A DNA stretch of 47,868 nucleotides from an uncultured Anaerotignum sp. GTDB taxonomy: Bacteria; Bacillota; Clostridia; Lachnospirales; Anaerotignaceae. How positions within the stretch are numbered: position 1 is the first letter of the stretch; each line of letters opens with the position of its first letter. The notes beneath the pieces are model-generated. The model did not search any database and was not told the DNA's origin. It saw only the letters and a list, made by a program, of their open reading frames with translations. Both the position numbers and the translations under genes were made by a program. Location: the NCBI GenBank assembly GCA_910578425.1, contig CAJTQX010000018.1, positions 1 through 47,868 on the forward strand. The letters run 5' to 3'. Shown here in pieces: positions 17,159 through 25,506 of the stretch.

Positions 17159-17398
17159 TCATACCGCGCGGTACATGCCGGCGGCGTCCTCTTTTTTTGT
17201 GGATTCCTGAAGGCTGAGGACTTCAACCTTTGTCGTATTGGAACCGAACTGTATTTCGATGATATCGCCTACTTTGACGTCCGCGCCCGCCTTTACAACT
17301 TTTCCGTTCAGCGATACGCGTCCCGCGTCGCAGGCTTCATTTGCAACAGTACGTCTCTTTATGATTCGGGAAACTTTCAAAAATTTATCAATCCGCAT
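17159..17398 (-). CDS. rqcP: S4-domain RNA-binding protein RqcP
   Basis: 79 residues, nearly all S4 domain: MRIDKFLKVSRIIKRRTVAN, EACDAGRVSLNGKVVKAGAD and VKVGDIIEIQFGS. In Bacillus RqcP (YlmH/YabO group) works with RqcH in alanine tailing on stalled 50S subunits, so this links to ribosome rescue. The start is ATG 17398 with AAAGGAGG about nine bases upstream; an ATG seven codons earlier lacks a site. In Bacillus the yabO homologue also lies near the tilS-hpt-ftsH cluster; here it is divergent from tilS. Confidence 0.88.
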   Translation of the reverse strand: MRIDKFLKVSRIIKRRTVANEACDAGRVSLNGKVVKAGADVKVGDIIEIQFGSNTTKVEVLSLQESTKKEDAAGMYRAV

Positions 17399-17625
17399 TT
17401 CTGCCGCCTCCTTTTGCATTTCAAAGCTTTGCGCGGAGCCATCCGTTACGGTTCCGCGCAGAGGGAATCATTTGTTTTATCAAGATACCACAAAGCATAC
17501 GGTTTTACAATATTTTTATGTTTTTTCATATGGCGGGAGGAAGACGGCGCAGGCAAGGCTTGCGCTTTTCTCGGATTTCGTATAGAGTAATGGTAATATG
17601 GCGGGAAACAGGGAGGACGGCAGGC

Positions 17626-19020
17626 ATGCGGAAAAAAGTACAGATGATGTTGAAGGAAAACCATATGTTCCCAAAGGGGGCGGAGATCGTTGTCGGGATA
17701 TCCGGCGGGGCGGATTCCGTTGCCCTGCTGCATATCCTGAACGGCTGGCGGGAGCGGGAGGGCTGGACGCTTACGGCTGTCCATGTCCATCATGGCCTGC
17801 GCGGCGCGGCGGCGGACGAAGATCAGGCGTTTGTGGAGCGTCTTTGCGCGGATTGGGGCGTGCCCTGCAAGATATACCGTTATGATGTGGCAGCGGAGGC
17901 AAAAAAGCGCGGCAGGGGCGAGGAAGAAACGGGGCGGCATCTGCGCTATGCCGCATTCCGCGAAACAGCAGGGGAGCGGGGGTATATTGCCGTTGCGCAC
18001 CACCAGAACGATCAGGCGGAAACGCTTCTGATGCGCCTTTGCAGGGGAACAGGGCTGAACGGGCTGACAGGGATGCGCCCTGTGCGGGGGAATATCTGTC
18101 GTCCCCTTCTGGCGTGCAGCCGCGCGGAGATTGAACGCTACTGTCTGGCGGAGGGGCTTGCGTTCCGAGAGGACGAAAGCAACAGGGAAGTGAAGTACAT
18201 CCGAAATAAGCTGCGCCATGAGGTATTGCCGCTGATGGAGGAAATCAATCCGCGCGCCGTTGTGCATATTGCCCGCACTGCCGCGCTCCTTGCCGATGAT
18301 GAGGAATATCTGGAACAGCAGGCAGCCGCGCTGTTTGCCGCTCTGGAACGCCCCGCGTGCAAGGAAGCTGTTTCTCTGGAGCGGGAGGGGCTGCTGCGGG
18401 CGCATCCGGCAATGCGCCGCCGTGTGCTCCGTCTGGCCATGGGAAGGTTTGTATCTGCGGACGTTTCCCATGTGCAGATTGCGGCCCTGGAGGAGCTTTT
18501 GCAGAAACCAACAGGAAAAAGCCGCTGCTTTTTACAGGGGATACGCGCGGAAAACAGCTATGGCATGCTGCTGCTTTCCAAAGCCGCGGCAGAACGGGCA
18601 TCCTCCTTTTGCTATGCCCTGCCGCAGGAAGGGGAGATTTTTATACCGGAAATTGGCGCGACGGTCAGTATTTGTCTGCGGGTTGAAAAAAATGGCGAAA
18701 TTTGCGGCAGCGGGTGTACGAACGTATTCGATTATGATAAAATACTGGGGAGGATTTCCGGCAGGGAAGGAACGGAAGGGCTTACCTGCCGCACAAGGCG
18801 GGCGGGTGACAGCATCCGTCTGAAAAATGGCAGAAAAAAGATAAAGGATTTATGGATTGACGAGAAAATACCGCGGGAGCAGCGGGAGGCATGGCCTTTG
18901 GTGGCAGCGGGGGAGGAAATCCTCTGGGTCCCGGGGCTGAGGGCTTCTGCCGGCTTTCTTGCGGACGGGCAGACAACACGTTTTTTGCAGATACGGATAC
19001 GGAGGGACACAGAAACATGA
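17626..19020 (+). CDS. tilS: tRNA(Ile)-lysidine synthetase
   Basis: 464 residues. The PP-loop ATPase motif SGGADS (residues 26-31) is followed by VHVHHGLRGAAADEDQAFVE and HHQNDQAETLLMRL, the hallmarks of TilS. The C-terminal part holds the TilS linker and C-terminal domains (RTRRAGDSIRLKNGRKKIKDL near residues 385-405). It attaches lysine to C34 of tRNA(Ile)(CAU), changing both codon and amino-acid identity, and is essential. The start is ATG 17626 with GGGAGG nine bases upstream. The stop overlaps the hpt start (ATGA). Confidence 0.95.
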   Translation: MRKKVQMMLKENHMFPKGAEIVVGISGGADSVALLHILNGWREREGWTLTAVHVHHGLRGAAADEDQAFVERLCADWGVPCKIYRYDVAAEAKKRGRGEEETGRHLRYAAFRETAGERGYIAVAHHQNDQAETLLMRLCRGTGLNGLTGMRPVRGNICRPLLACSRAEIERYCLAEGLAFREDESNREVKYIRNKLRHEVLPLMEEINPRAVVHIARTAALLADDEEYLEQQAAALFAALERPACKEAVSLEREGLLRAHPAMRRRVLRLAMGRFVSADVSHVQIAALEELLQKPTGKSRCFLQGIRAENSYGMLLLSKAAAERASSFCYALPQEGEIFIPEIGATVSICLRVEKNGEICGSGCTNVFDYDKILGRISGREGTEGLTCRTRRAGDSIRLKNGRKKIKDLWIDEKIPREQREAWPLVAAGEEILWVPGLRASAGFLADGQTTRFLQIRIRRDTET

Positions 19021-19544
19021 AAGAACGGGTAGAAGTGATGATTTCTGCGGAGTCGATTGCCAAGCGGCTGGAGGAGATCGCCGAGCAGGTATATGAGGAT
19101 TTTGCAGGGGAGCAGGTGGAGCTGGTCTGCGCGCTGAAGGGCGGCGTAACGGTTCTGGTGGAACTGGCAAAAAGACTGCGCCAGCCGGCTACGATGAATT
19201 TTATGCGGGTTTCCAGCTATGGCGACGCAACGGAGAGCAGCGGACATATCCAGATTATAATGGATTTGGAGGAAAGCATAGAGGGAAAAAACGTGCTGGT
19301 CGTGGAGGATATCATTGACAGCGGCAGGACGCTCAGCCATCTGCGGGAGCTCCTGCTTTCGCGGGACCCCAAAAGCCTGAGAATATGCACGCTTCTGGAC
19401 AAGCCGGAGAGGCGCGTGACAGATGTGCCGGTGGATTATACCGGATTTACGATACCTGACGCGTTTGTGGTTGGCTTTGGGCTGGACTACGCGCAGAGAT
19501 ACCGGAACCTTCCGTATGTCGGCGTGATTCATTTTGAGGAATAA
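19017..19544 (+). CDS. hpt: Hypoxanthine phosphoribosyltransferase
   Basis: 175 residues. It salvages hypoxanthine (and often guanine) with PRPP. The PRPP-binding loop is VLVVEDIIDSGRTLSHL, and the segment VCALKGGVTVLVELAKRL is the family's N-terminal signature. The start is ATG 19017, overlapping the tilS stop by four bases, with GGAGGG upstream. tilS-hpt-ftsH is the standard Firmicute order. A terminator follows, and ftsH has its own promoter. Confidence 0.95.
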   Translation: MKERVEVMISAESIAKRLEEIAEQVYEDFAGEQVELVCALKGGVTVLVELAKRLRQPATMNFMRVSSYGDATESSGHIQIIMDLEESIEGKNVLVVEDIIDSGRTLSHLRELLLSRDPKSLRICTLLDKPERRVTDVPVDYTGFTIPDAFVVGFGLDYAQRYRNLPYVGVIHFEE

Positions 19545-19553
19545 AAAACGCTG

Positions 19554-19591
19554 TGCCCCGAGACGGATTCCCTCCGTTCAGGGGCATTTTT
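19554..19591 (+). terminator. Terminator after hpt
   Basis: Outer stem tgcccc / ggggca and inner stem acgga / tccgt, followed by ttttt. It separates hpt from the ftsH promoter. Confidence 0.8.
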
Positions 19592-19643
19592 ATGTGCTTG
19601 TGAAAAATGCGGAATGACCTCTGATTTTTTCAAAAATCATTCG

Positions 19644-19672
19644 TTGCGTTTCCGGAGAAAGTATGCTAAAAT
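19644..19672 (+). promoter_or_regulatory. SigA-type promoter of ftsH
   Basis: TTGCGT (19644-19649), a 17-bp spacer and TAAAAT (19667-19672). The leader to the ftsH TTG is about 55 nt. No CIRCE or CtsR box is evident beside it. Confidence 0.65.
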
Positions 19673-19735
19673 AATAAATCGAAGCCGAATATCCGGCAAA
19701 TAAATATAGCATAAAAATATATAGGAGGGACTCTC

Positions 19736-21712
19736 TTGAACAAATATTTCAAATCCATAGGGCTGTACGCGCTGGTATTTCTGATTATACTGGCGGGACT
19801 TGCGTACACAGGGCAGGGGCTTCTGCCGCCGCAGGGGGAACAGCCGGCATATACTTACGGCGATTTATTGGAGGAACTGGAAAAGGGCAACGTAGAAAGC
19901 CTTGAAATTACAAGGAGCAGAGAAGTCGGAGACTTCGGCAACGTGCAGGCGGTGCTGAAGGACGGCGGTGTTATCAATGTAAATGTGGCAAGTATCAGCA
20001 CATTCCAGGAGCGGGCCGACCAGAAGGTTGTGGAGAGCGGCGGCAGCCTGTCCATGACGGTCAAGGAGCCGCAGAAGGAAAACATGCTTGCGGCAATACT
20101 GCCTTCCCTCATTATGATGGTCGTTATGATACTGTTTTTCATGTTCCTGTTCAGCCGGATGCAGAGCGGGAGCGGAAAGATGTCCTCTTTCGGCAAGAGT
20201 AAGGCAAGGATGAGCATAGATGAAAAGAATAAGGTGACGTTTCAGGACGTGGCTGGCTGCGATGAGGAAAAGGCAGAGCTGGAGGAGCTTGTCGAATTCC
20301 TGAAAGCACCGCAGAAGTTTACCGACCTGGGCGCGCGGATACCGAAGGGCGTACTGCTTGTCGGCCCTCCGGGTACCGGTAAGACTCTGCTGGCAAAGGC
20401 TGTTGCAGGGGAGGCGGGCGTGCCGTTTTTCAGCATTTCCGGCTCGGACTTTGTGGAAATGTTCGTAGGCGTGGGCGCGTCCCGCGTGCGCGATTTGTTT
20501 GAACAGGCAAAGAAAAATTCGCCGAGTATCGTATTTATAGACGAGATTGACGCTGTGGGCAGACGCCGCGGCGCGGGCCTTGGCGGCGGACATGATGAGC
20601 GTGAACAGACGCTGAACCAGCTGCTTGTGGAAATGGACGGTTTCGGCATCAACGAAAGCGTTATCATCATTGCGGCAACGAACCGCGCGGATATCCTTGA
20701 CCCGGCGCTTCTGCGCCCGGGCCGTTTCGACCGGCAGGTGTATGTGGGACGCCCTGACGTGAAAGGGCGTGAGGCAATCCTCCGCGTGCATTCCAAGGGC
20801 AAGCCGCTGGCGGAGGAAGTCGACCTGAAGGTCGTTGCGCAGACAACGGCAGGCTTTACCGGCGCGGATCTGGCGAACCTTCTGAACGAAGCCGCCCTTT
20901 TGACCGCGCGGCACGACAAAAAAGCCATTGATATGGAGGAGCTGCAAAAGGCTCTGATCAAAATCGGCGTAGGCACAGAAAAGAAAACAAGGGTCATTTC
21001 CGATAAGGAAAAATATATTACGGCGTACCACGAAAGCGGACACGCGATATTGTTTGAGGTGCTGAGCGAGCTTGATCCGGTACACAGCATTTCCATCATC
21101 CCTACGGGCATGGCGGGCGGCTATACAATGCCCCTGCCAGGCGAGGACAGGATGTACCGTACGAAAATGTATATGGAACAGGATATTGTCGGCCTGCTGG
21201 GCGGACGTGCGGCGGAGGCCATTGTGATAAAAGACGTAACGACGGGCGCGTCCAACGACATCGAACGCGCAACGGCAATGGCGCGGAGCATGGTAACTCA
21301 GTACGGCATGAGCGAAATTCTCGGACCGATACAGTTCGGGGAGGACAGCAATGAAGTCTTTATTGGACGTGACTGGGGGCACACCCGCAATTACGGCGAG
21401 GCTGTCGCGACAACGATCGACGAGGAAGTCAGGCGCATCGTGACGGAGGCGTATGACGAGGCTCTCCGCATTTTGCAGGAAAACATGGAAGTGCTGCATG
21501 CTGCGGCAAAGTTGCTTGTAGAGAAGGAAAAGGTTACGGGCGATGAATTCCGTACGCTGTTTGACGCGAATGTGCGGGAGGAGATCCTTGGCATTGCAGA
21601 GAATAAAGAGGATACGGAGCCTGAAACAGAGGCGGCTGCGCCGGAAGTGCCGGAAGAAAAGGAAACCGTAACACTGTCAAAAGAAGAAGAACCCAGAGAG
21701 GAGAACGAATAA
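19736..21712 (+). CDS. ftsH: ATP-dependent zinc metalloprotease FtsH
   Basis: 658 residues. Two membrane helices (about residues 8-28 and 116-138) flank an external domain; then the AAA+ domain with Walker A GPPGTGKT (from residue 210), Walker B VFIDEIDAVG and the arginine-finger region RPGRFDRQ; then the peptidase with the zinc motif HESGH (432-436). The last 40 residues are a loose acidic tail. FtsH extracts and degrades membrane and short-lived proteins. The start is TTG 19736 behind GGAGGG. The stop overlaps the next gene's ATG (TAATG), so that gene is co-translated. Confidence 0.97.
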   Translation: MNKYFKSIGLYALVFLIILAGLAYTGQGLLPPQGEQPAYTYGDLLEELEKGNVESLEITRSREVGDFGNVQAVLKDGGVINVNVASISTFQERADQKVVESGGSLSMTVKEPQKENMLAAILPSLIMMVVMILFFMFLFSRMQSGSGKMSSFGKSKARMSIDEKNKVTFQDVAGCDEEKAELEELVEFLKAPQKFTDLGARIPKGVLLVGPPGTGKTLLAKAVAGEAGVPFFSISGSDFVEMFVGVGASRVRDLFEQAKKNSPSIVFIDEIDAVGRRRGAGLGGGHDEREQTLNQLLVEMDGFGINESVIIIAATNRADILDPALLRPGRFDRQVYVGRPDVKGREAILRVHSKGKPLAEEVDLKVVAQTTAGFTGADLANLLNEAALLTARHDKKAIDMEELQKALIKIGVGTEKKTRVISDKEKYITAYHESGHAILFEVLSELDPVHSISIIPTGMAGGYTMPLPGEDRMYRTKMYMEQDIVGLLGGRAAEAIVIKDVTTGASNDIERATAMARSMVTQYGMSEILGPIQFGEDSNEVFIGRDWGHTRNYGEAVATTIDEEVRRIVTEAYDEALRILQENMEVLHAAAKLLVEKEKVTGDEFRTLFDANVREEILGIAENKEDTEPETEAAAPEVPEEKETVTLSKEEEPREENE

Positions 21713-22113
21713 TGGAATTCAATAATATTGTACCCGGTATGACATTTGAAAAGGAATTTGTTGTAGAGGAAGAGGATACGGCAGTGCATTTCGGTAACGA
21801 TAAGGTGCCTGTGTTTGCTTCTCCCCGCATGATCGCATGGATTGAAGGCACAGCAATCGGCACAGTTGCGCCGTTTTTGCCGGAGGGCTGGGAGACGGTT
21901 GGTACGAGCTTTAACCTGGCACATATGGCGGCTACGCCTGTGGGTATGAAGGTTCGCGTTGTGGCGGAGCTGACAGAGGTTAAGGGCAAGCTGCTGACAT
22001 TCGCGATCAAGGCGTATGACGAAGTGGATAAAATCTGCGAAGGCACGCATGGACGCGCGATTATTGAGCTGGATAAATTCCTGAGCCGCGTGAACGTAAA
22101 GGGCAAAAATTAA
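21712..22113 (+). CDS. FlK-type thioesterase (hot-dog fold)
   Basis: 133 residues, resembling fluoroacetyl-CoA thioesterase FlK: FASPRMIAWIEGTAIGTVAPFLPEGWETVGT followed by LAHMAATPVGMKVRVVAELTEV. In FlK the catalytic set is Thr, Glu and His; here SPRM, the Glu of WIEG and the His of LAHMAATP occupy the matching places. The true substrate in this organism is unlikely to be fluoroacetyl-CoA; a small acyl-CoA is more likely. It overlaps ftsH by one base, an unusual partner for this family. Confidence 0.85.
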   Translation: MEFNNIVPGMTFEKEFVVEEEDTAVHFGNDKVPVFASPRMIAWIEGTAIGTVAPFLPEGWETVGTSFNLAHMAATPVGMKVRVVAELTEVKGKLLTFAIKAYDEVDKICEGTHGRAIIELDKFLSRVNVKGKN

Positions 22114-22214
22114 AGGATCGTTTGCAATCTGTTTGAAACCCCGGAAAAGGCGGTCTGATCGAAAAAACCGTTATTTTTGGCGGACGCCGGAGAACGCAGG
22201 GAAGTATGAAGAGA

Positions 22215-22262
22215 AACGGGGAAAAGTCTGAACATTACAGAGTTTTCCCCGTTCCTTTTTTT
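22215..22262 (+). terminator. Terminator after ftsH and thioesterase
   Basis: Perfect 11-bp stem aacggggaaaa / ttttccccgtt with a 17-nt loop, followed by cc and a long T-run. Confidence 0.88.
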
Positions 22263-22313
22263 CTGCAAAACAAAATGCGGGGGGAATCGGAATCTGACAA
22301 AGGAGGGCGTCAG

Positions 22314-23288
22314 ATGTATCGGATTTTAGATATTTTGAAGGGGGAAGCAGGCTATATTTCCGGTGAGGAAATCGGCAGAAGGCTGGATATTTCCCGCGCC
22401 GCCGTATGGAAGGGCATCAGCCGCCTGCGGCAGGAGGGCTATGAAATTGAGGCGGTTACGAATAAGGGGTACCGTCTCGCGCCTTACGAAGCGATGTATA
22501 ACCAAAAGGAGTTGGAAAGCGGGCTGAAAACAAAATATATGGGCCGTCCGCTGCTGTTTTTTTGCGAGACAGATACGACAAGCAACCGTATCCGCGAATT
22601 CGCACTGGAAGGCGGGGCGGAAGGCGCGCTGGCTGTGGCGGAAAGCCAGACGGCGGGACGCGGCCGCAGAGGACGCCATTGGGAGGCACCTGCGGGCACA
22701 GGCGTTTGGATGAGCCTGCTTTTGCGCCCGAAGATAGAGCCTGCATCTTCTCCCGCGCTGACACTGCTTGCGGGGCTGGCCGTTGCGGAGGCTTTGGAGG
22801 AAATAACGGGGCTTTCTATGGAAATCAAATGGCCGAATGACATTCTCTGCAATGGAAAAAAGCTCGTTGGCATATTGATGGAGATGGACTGCGAGATGCA
22901 GGAGGTGCATTTTATTGTGCTGGGCATCGGCGTAAATGTAAATATGGCGGAATTTCCGGAAGGGCTGCGGGAAACGGCAACCTCCCTCTTTTTGGAGGGC
23001 GGCAGGACATATTCCAGACGGCAGACCGTGCATAGTATTTTGGAACGCTTTGAGGAGCTTTACGACGCGTTTTTACAGAGCGGCAGTTTTGCCCCGTTTC
23101 GGGAACGCTACCGCGAGAAATGCGTGAATATCGGCAGAGAAGTCCGCGTTTTGGGGCGGGAGGAATTTTCTGCGGTCGTGCTGGACGTTACGCCGGAGGG
23201 GGAACTGCTTGTCCGGCGGCTGGATACCGGACGGGAGGAAGTTATTTTTTCCGGTGAGGTTTCTATCCGAAAGGAGGGGACATACTGA
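22314..23288 (+). CDS. birA: Biotin--acetyl-CoA-carboxylase ligase / biotin operon repressor
   Basis: 324 residues. The N-terminal helix-turn-helix (residues 1-60, ILDILKGEAGYISGEEIGRRLDISRAAVWKGI) is followed by the ligase domain with GRGRRGRHWEAPAGTGVWMS and KWPNDILCNGKKLVGIL, then the C-terminal SH3-like part. It adenylates biotin and attaches it to carboxylases; with the HTH it can also repress biotin genes. The start is ATG 22314 with AAAGGAGGG; the longer frame from 22206 is in the terminator region. It overlaps the next small gene (TGATG). Confidence 0.95.
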   Translation: MYRILDILKGEAGYISGEEIGRRLDISRAAVWKGISRLRQEGYEIEAVTNKGYRLAPYEAMYNQKELESGLKTKYMGRPLLFFCETDTTSNRIREFALEGGAEGALAVAESQTAGRGRRGRHWEAPAGTGVWMSLLLRPKIEPASSPALTLLAGLAVAEALEEITGLSMEIKWPNDILCNGKKLVGILMEMDCEMQEVHFIVLGIGVNVNMAEFPEGLRETATSLFLEGGRTYSRRQTVHSILERFEELYDAFLQSGSFAPFRERYREKCVNIGREVRVLGREEFSAVVLDVTPEGELLVRRLDTGREEVIFSGEVSIRKEGTY

Positions 23289-23671
23289 TGGAACGGAAGA
23301 TTTTGGCTGCGGCAAATGCGGAAAAGCAGAAATATTTTCTGGAACCGGAGTTCCGGAAACTGCCTGAAGGGATACAGGAGGAGGTGCGCGTCATCTGCGT
23401 TTTGCTGGCGCAGAAACTGAACTGCACATTCCTGATGGGATTTGACGAAACGGGCGGGCTGTACTTTGAAACGGTGCGCAGAGAGGACGATTTTGATTTT
23501 GATGAAATTGGTGCGGGGCTGGAAATCAGCGCGCTGCGGCGGGAGAAAAAGGAACTTCTGCGCGCGCTGGAGCTTTGGTATGCCGTATATTTTATGGAGG
23601 AAGGGCAGGAGATAAAGGAAAGGCTGCTGAAGGAGGAGAATCCGGCAGGGCGCGCAGGAAAAAACGGATAA
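23288..23671 (+). CDS. Hypothetical DUF6145-like protein
   Basis: 127 residues, acidic and helical, with no signal peptide or membrane segment. Segments KYFLEPEFRKLPEGIQEEVRVICV and a second half with GLYFETVRREDDFDFDEIGAGLE resemble the small clostridial family DUF6145, but I recall this only loosely. It starts at ATG 23288, overlapping the birA stop by one base, so it is co-translated with birA. Function unknown. Confidence 0.75.
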   Translation: MERKILAAANAEKQKYFLEPEFRKLPEGIQEEVRVICVLLAQKLNCTFLMGFDETGGLYFETVRREDDFDFDEIGAGLEISALRREKKELLRALELWYAVYFMEEGQEIKERLLKEENPAGRAGKNG

Positions 23672-23685
23672 AGCCCTGTCAATTC

Positions 23686-23714
23686 TTGCTATTGGCAGGG
23701 GGTTATGGTATAAT
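23686..23714 (+). promoter_or_regulatory. Strong SigA-type promoter with TG-extended -10
   Basis: TTGCTA (23686-23691), a 17-bp spacer and TATAAT (23709-23714), with TG one base before the -10. It drives the secreted stalk-domain gene. Confidence 0.85.
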
Positions 23715-23790
23715 CGGCTGAATTACCCATAAGCAAGGCTTCGGCTATGGCGTTGGGATTACATTATATTTTTGAGAAGGGGAGAGTATT

Positions 23791-24396
23791 ATGAAGAAAA
23801 AAGCAGTTGTATTCTGCCTGCTGGGCGCGATGGCACTCGGCACATGCACCGTTTCCGCGGCGAACGGCACGAAAAACATTTCCGCGACATTCCGCAATAT
23901 CAAAATCGTTGTGGACGGGAAAGAGGTTTCCACAAGCGCGGAGCCGTTCATTTACAACGGGACGACATACCTGCCGATACGCGCGGTGGGCGAGGCTGTC
24001 GGCAAAGAGGTGACATGGAACGCGGGGACGAATACCGTTTACCTTGGGGAAGTGCCTGAGAGCGCGAAACAGCCCGAAACGCCTGCCGCGCCTGCGGCAA
24101 CAGGCAGTCTGCCGGTTTTGACGCAATTCGTGGAACAAATGGGGGTAACCAGCGCGGAGGGACTTCCTGAGCTGCTTGCAGCAGTCCGTTCCGGCGAGGA
24201 AAGTGCTTATCTGATTGTCGAAGTATACCTTAAGGGTATAGATGAAGCTTTGTATGCGGACAACCCGCAGCTTGCAAGGGCTGCTTACACAGAGGCACAG
24301 ACCGCGCTTGCCAGCGTTGCGAATAATCCTGATTACGCTGATGCGAAAGAGCAGTTTGAAATAATCTGGCAGAATGATTTCCTGCCGCAGCTTTAA
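23791..24396 (+). CDS. Secreted copper-amine-oxidase-N-like (stalk) domain protein
   Basis: 201 residues. A signal peptide (MKKKAVVFCLLGAMALGTCTVSA, residues 1-23) is followed by a stalk-type domain (about 35-90) with the marks VDGKEV, YNGTTYLPIRAVGEAVGKEVTW and NTVYLG. A Pro/Ala linker and an unrecognised acidic helical C-terminal half follow. Members are cell-surface or matrix modules in clostridia; no amine oxidase activity is implied. The start is ATG 23791 behind GGGGAG with its own strong promoter. It is monocistronic. Confidence 0.85.
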   Translation: MKKKAVVFCLLGAMALGTCTVSAANGTKNISATFRNIKIVVDGKEVSTSAEPFIYNGTTYLPIRAVGEAVGKEVTWNAGTNTVYLGEVPESAKQPETPAAPAATGSLPVLTQFVEQMGVTSAEGLPELLAAVRSGEESAYLIVEVYLKGIDEALYADNPQLARAAYTEAQTALASVANNPDYADAKEQFEIIWQNDFLPQL

Positions 24397-24449
24397 ATCC
24401 TGCGGATACGGGATTCCGCCCACACGACATACCATATCATTTATAACGG

Positions 24450-24490
24450 AAAAGGCCCCTGCTTTGCGGAAGCGCGGCGGGGGCTTTCGT
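24450..24490 (+). terminator. Terminator after the stalk-domain gene
   Basis: Bulged stem aaaggcccc / ggggcttt closed by an inner gctt/aagc pairing. The trailing T-run is short. Confidence 0.55.
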
Positions 24491-24576
24491 TATGCCCGAT
24501 TTCGGGGGAAAACTGGGAAAAATGCGCAAAGAAATATTTTTTTTGTGCAAAAATGCGTGCAAACTGCAAAAAAATG

Positions 24577-24604
24577 TTGTAATAATCTGATTTGCTGTTA
24601 TAAT
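24577..24604 (+). promoter_or_regulatory. Promoter of the ECF S-component gene
   Basis: TTGTAA (24577-24582), a 16-bp spacer and TATAAT (24599-24604) with TG before the -10 hexamer. Confidence 0.75.
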
Positions 24605-24610
24605 GAAGAA

Positions 24611-24755
24611 GGTTGGACAATCCAGAGGAGCTACGGGAAATGGACGTTATGCCAACAGGCAGATGTACTGTGTTCCTTCCGAAGGAGCGGAAGACCGCGA
24701 CACCATAATCATCTTATATCTCAGAAAAGAATGAGAATGAAAGGGGAACTGAAAA
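24611..24755 (+). promoter_or_regulatory. Structured 145-nt leader of the ECF S-component gene
   Basis: From the predicted start of transcription to the ATG there are about 145 nt. The leader holds the stems tgga-caa-tcca (24615-24625) and a tight hairpin tcctt-ccg-aagga (24676-24688). It does not match the THF, TPP, preQ1 or cobalamin consensus patterns I know. Vitamin ECF genes often carry riboswitches, so a metabolite-sensing leader is possible but unproven. Confidence 0.35.
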
Positions 24756-25403
24756 ATGAGTGAAACAGCAGTAAAAGAAGGCGCAGGGAAAATGCGCAGA
24801 ATGTCCGCGGGGGAGCTGACCACAATGGGGCTTCTGACAGGTATTCTGCTGCTTATGTCGTTTACGCCGCTGGGATATTTCAGGACGCTTGGGCTGTCCA
24901 TATCCCTGATGATGATTCCGGTAGCAATCGGCGCGATGCTGATTGGACCAATGGCAGGGCTCTGGCTGGGCTTCATATTTGGAGCGACCAGCTTCCATCA
25001 GGCATTGCTGGGTTCAAGCCCGTTCAGCACAATGCTGCTGAGCATCAGCGTTTTCCGTACGTTTCTGGTATGCGTGCCTACGCGTATGCTTATGGGCTGG
25101 CTGACAGGCATGGTTTATCTGGCGGCGAAAAAGGTGTTTTCCGGAAAAACGGTCAGCTATTTTATCGGCGGTTTCTTTGCGGCATTCCTGAATACGCTGT
25201 TTTTCATGGGCGCATTGATCCTGCTCTTCTGGAACACAGAATATATTCAAGGGCTGAATGCGTCCCTGGGAACAACCGGTCCGTTGCTGTTTGTTTTGGC
25301 TTTCGTAGGCGTCAACGGTGCGCTGGAAATGCCTGCAAGCTGCATTGTGGGCGGCGTGGTGACGAAGGCGGTCAGCCGGACGCTGCATAAAAAAGTTATA
25401 TAA
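24756..25403 (+). CDS. ECF transporter S component, probable pantothenate type (PanT-like)
   Basis: 215 residues with about six membrane helices and a short basic N-terminus. The segment LTTMGLLTGILLLMSFTPLGYF, followed by SLMMIPVAIGAMLIGPMAGLWLGFIFGATSF, is typical of PanT-like substrate-binding S components. The ATPase and T subunits (EcfA, EcfA', EcfT) are not in the window and would be shared from elsewhere. Pantothenate is inferred from the two type III pantothenate kinases directly downstream; a terminator lies between them and this gene. Start ATG 24756 behind AAGGGG. Confidence 0.8.
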   Translation: MSETAVKEGAGKMRRMSAGELTTMGLLTGILLLMSFTPLGYFRTLGLSISLMMIPVAIGAMLIGPMAGLWLGFIFGATSFHQALLGSSPFSTMLLSISVFRTFLVCVPTRMLMGWLTGMVYLAAKKVFSGKTVSYFIGGFFAAFLNTLFFMGALILLFWNTEYIQGLNASLGTTGPLLFVLAFVGVNGALEMPASCIVGGVVTKAVSRTLHKKVI

Positions 25404-25430
25404 AAACAGGAAAGAAAGACAACATCTGAC

Positions 25431-25469
25431 AGCGCAGGAGCGGGGAAACGCCCTTCCTGCGCTTTTTTA
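25431..25469 (+). terminator. Terminator between the ECF gene and coaX copy 1
   Basis: Stem agcgcagga / tcctgcgc around a loop of about 15 nt, followed by six T's. It may be partial, since no separate promoter is obvious for the first coaX. Confidence 0.8.
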
Positions 25470-25506
25470 AGCCGCCGGACGCGGACGGCACAAGGAGAAT
25501 ATGGGT

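Noticed and set aside
19865..21499. 544-codon minus-strand frame opposite ftsH
   Set aside because: Antisense shadow of ftsH, with no recognisable domain.
24605..24755. Known THF, TPP, preQ1 or cobalamin riboswitch
   Set aside because: None of the conserved core sequences of these classes is present in the leader.
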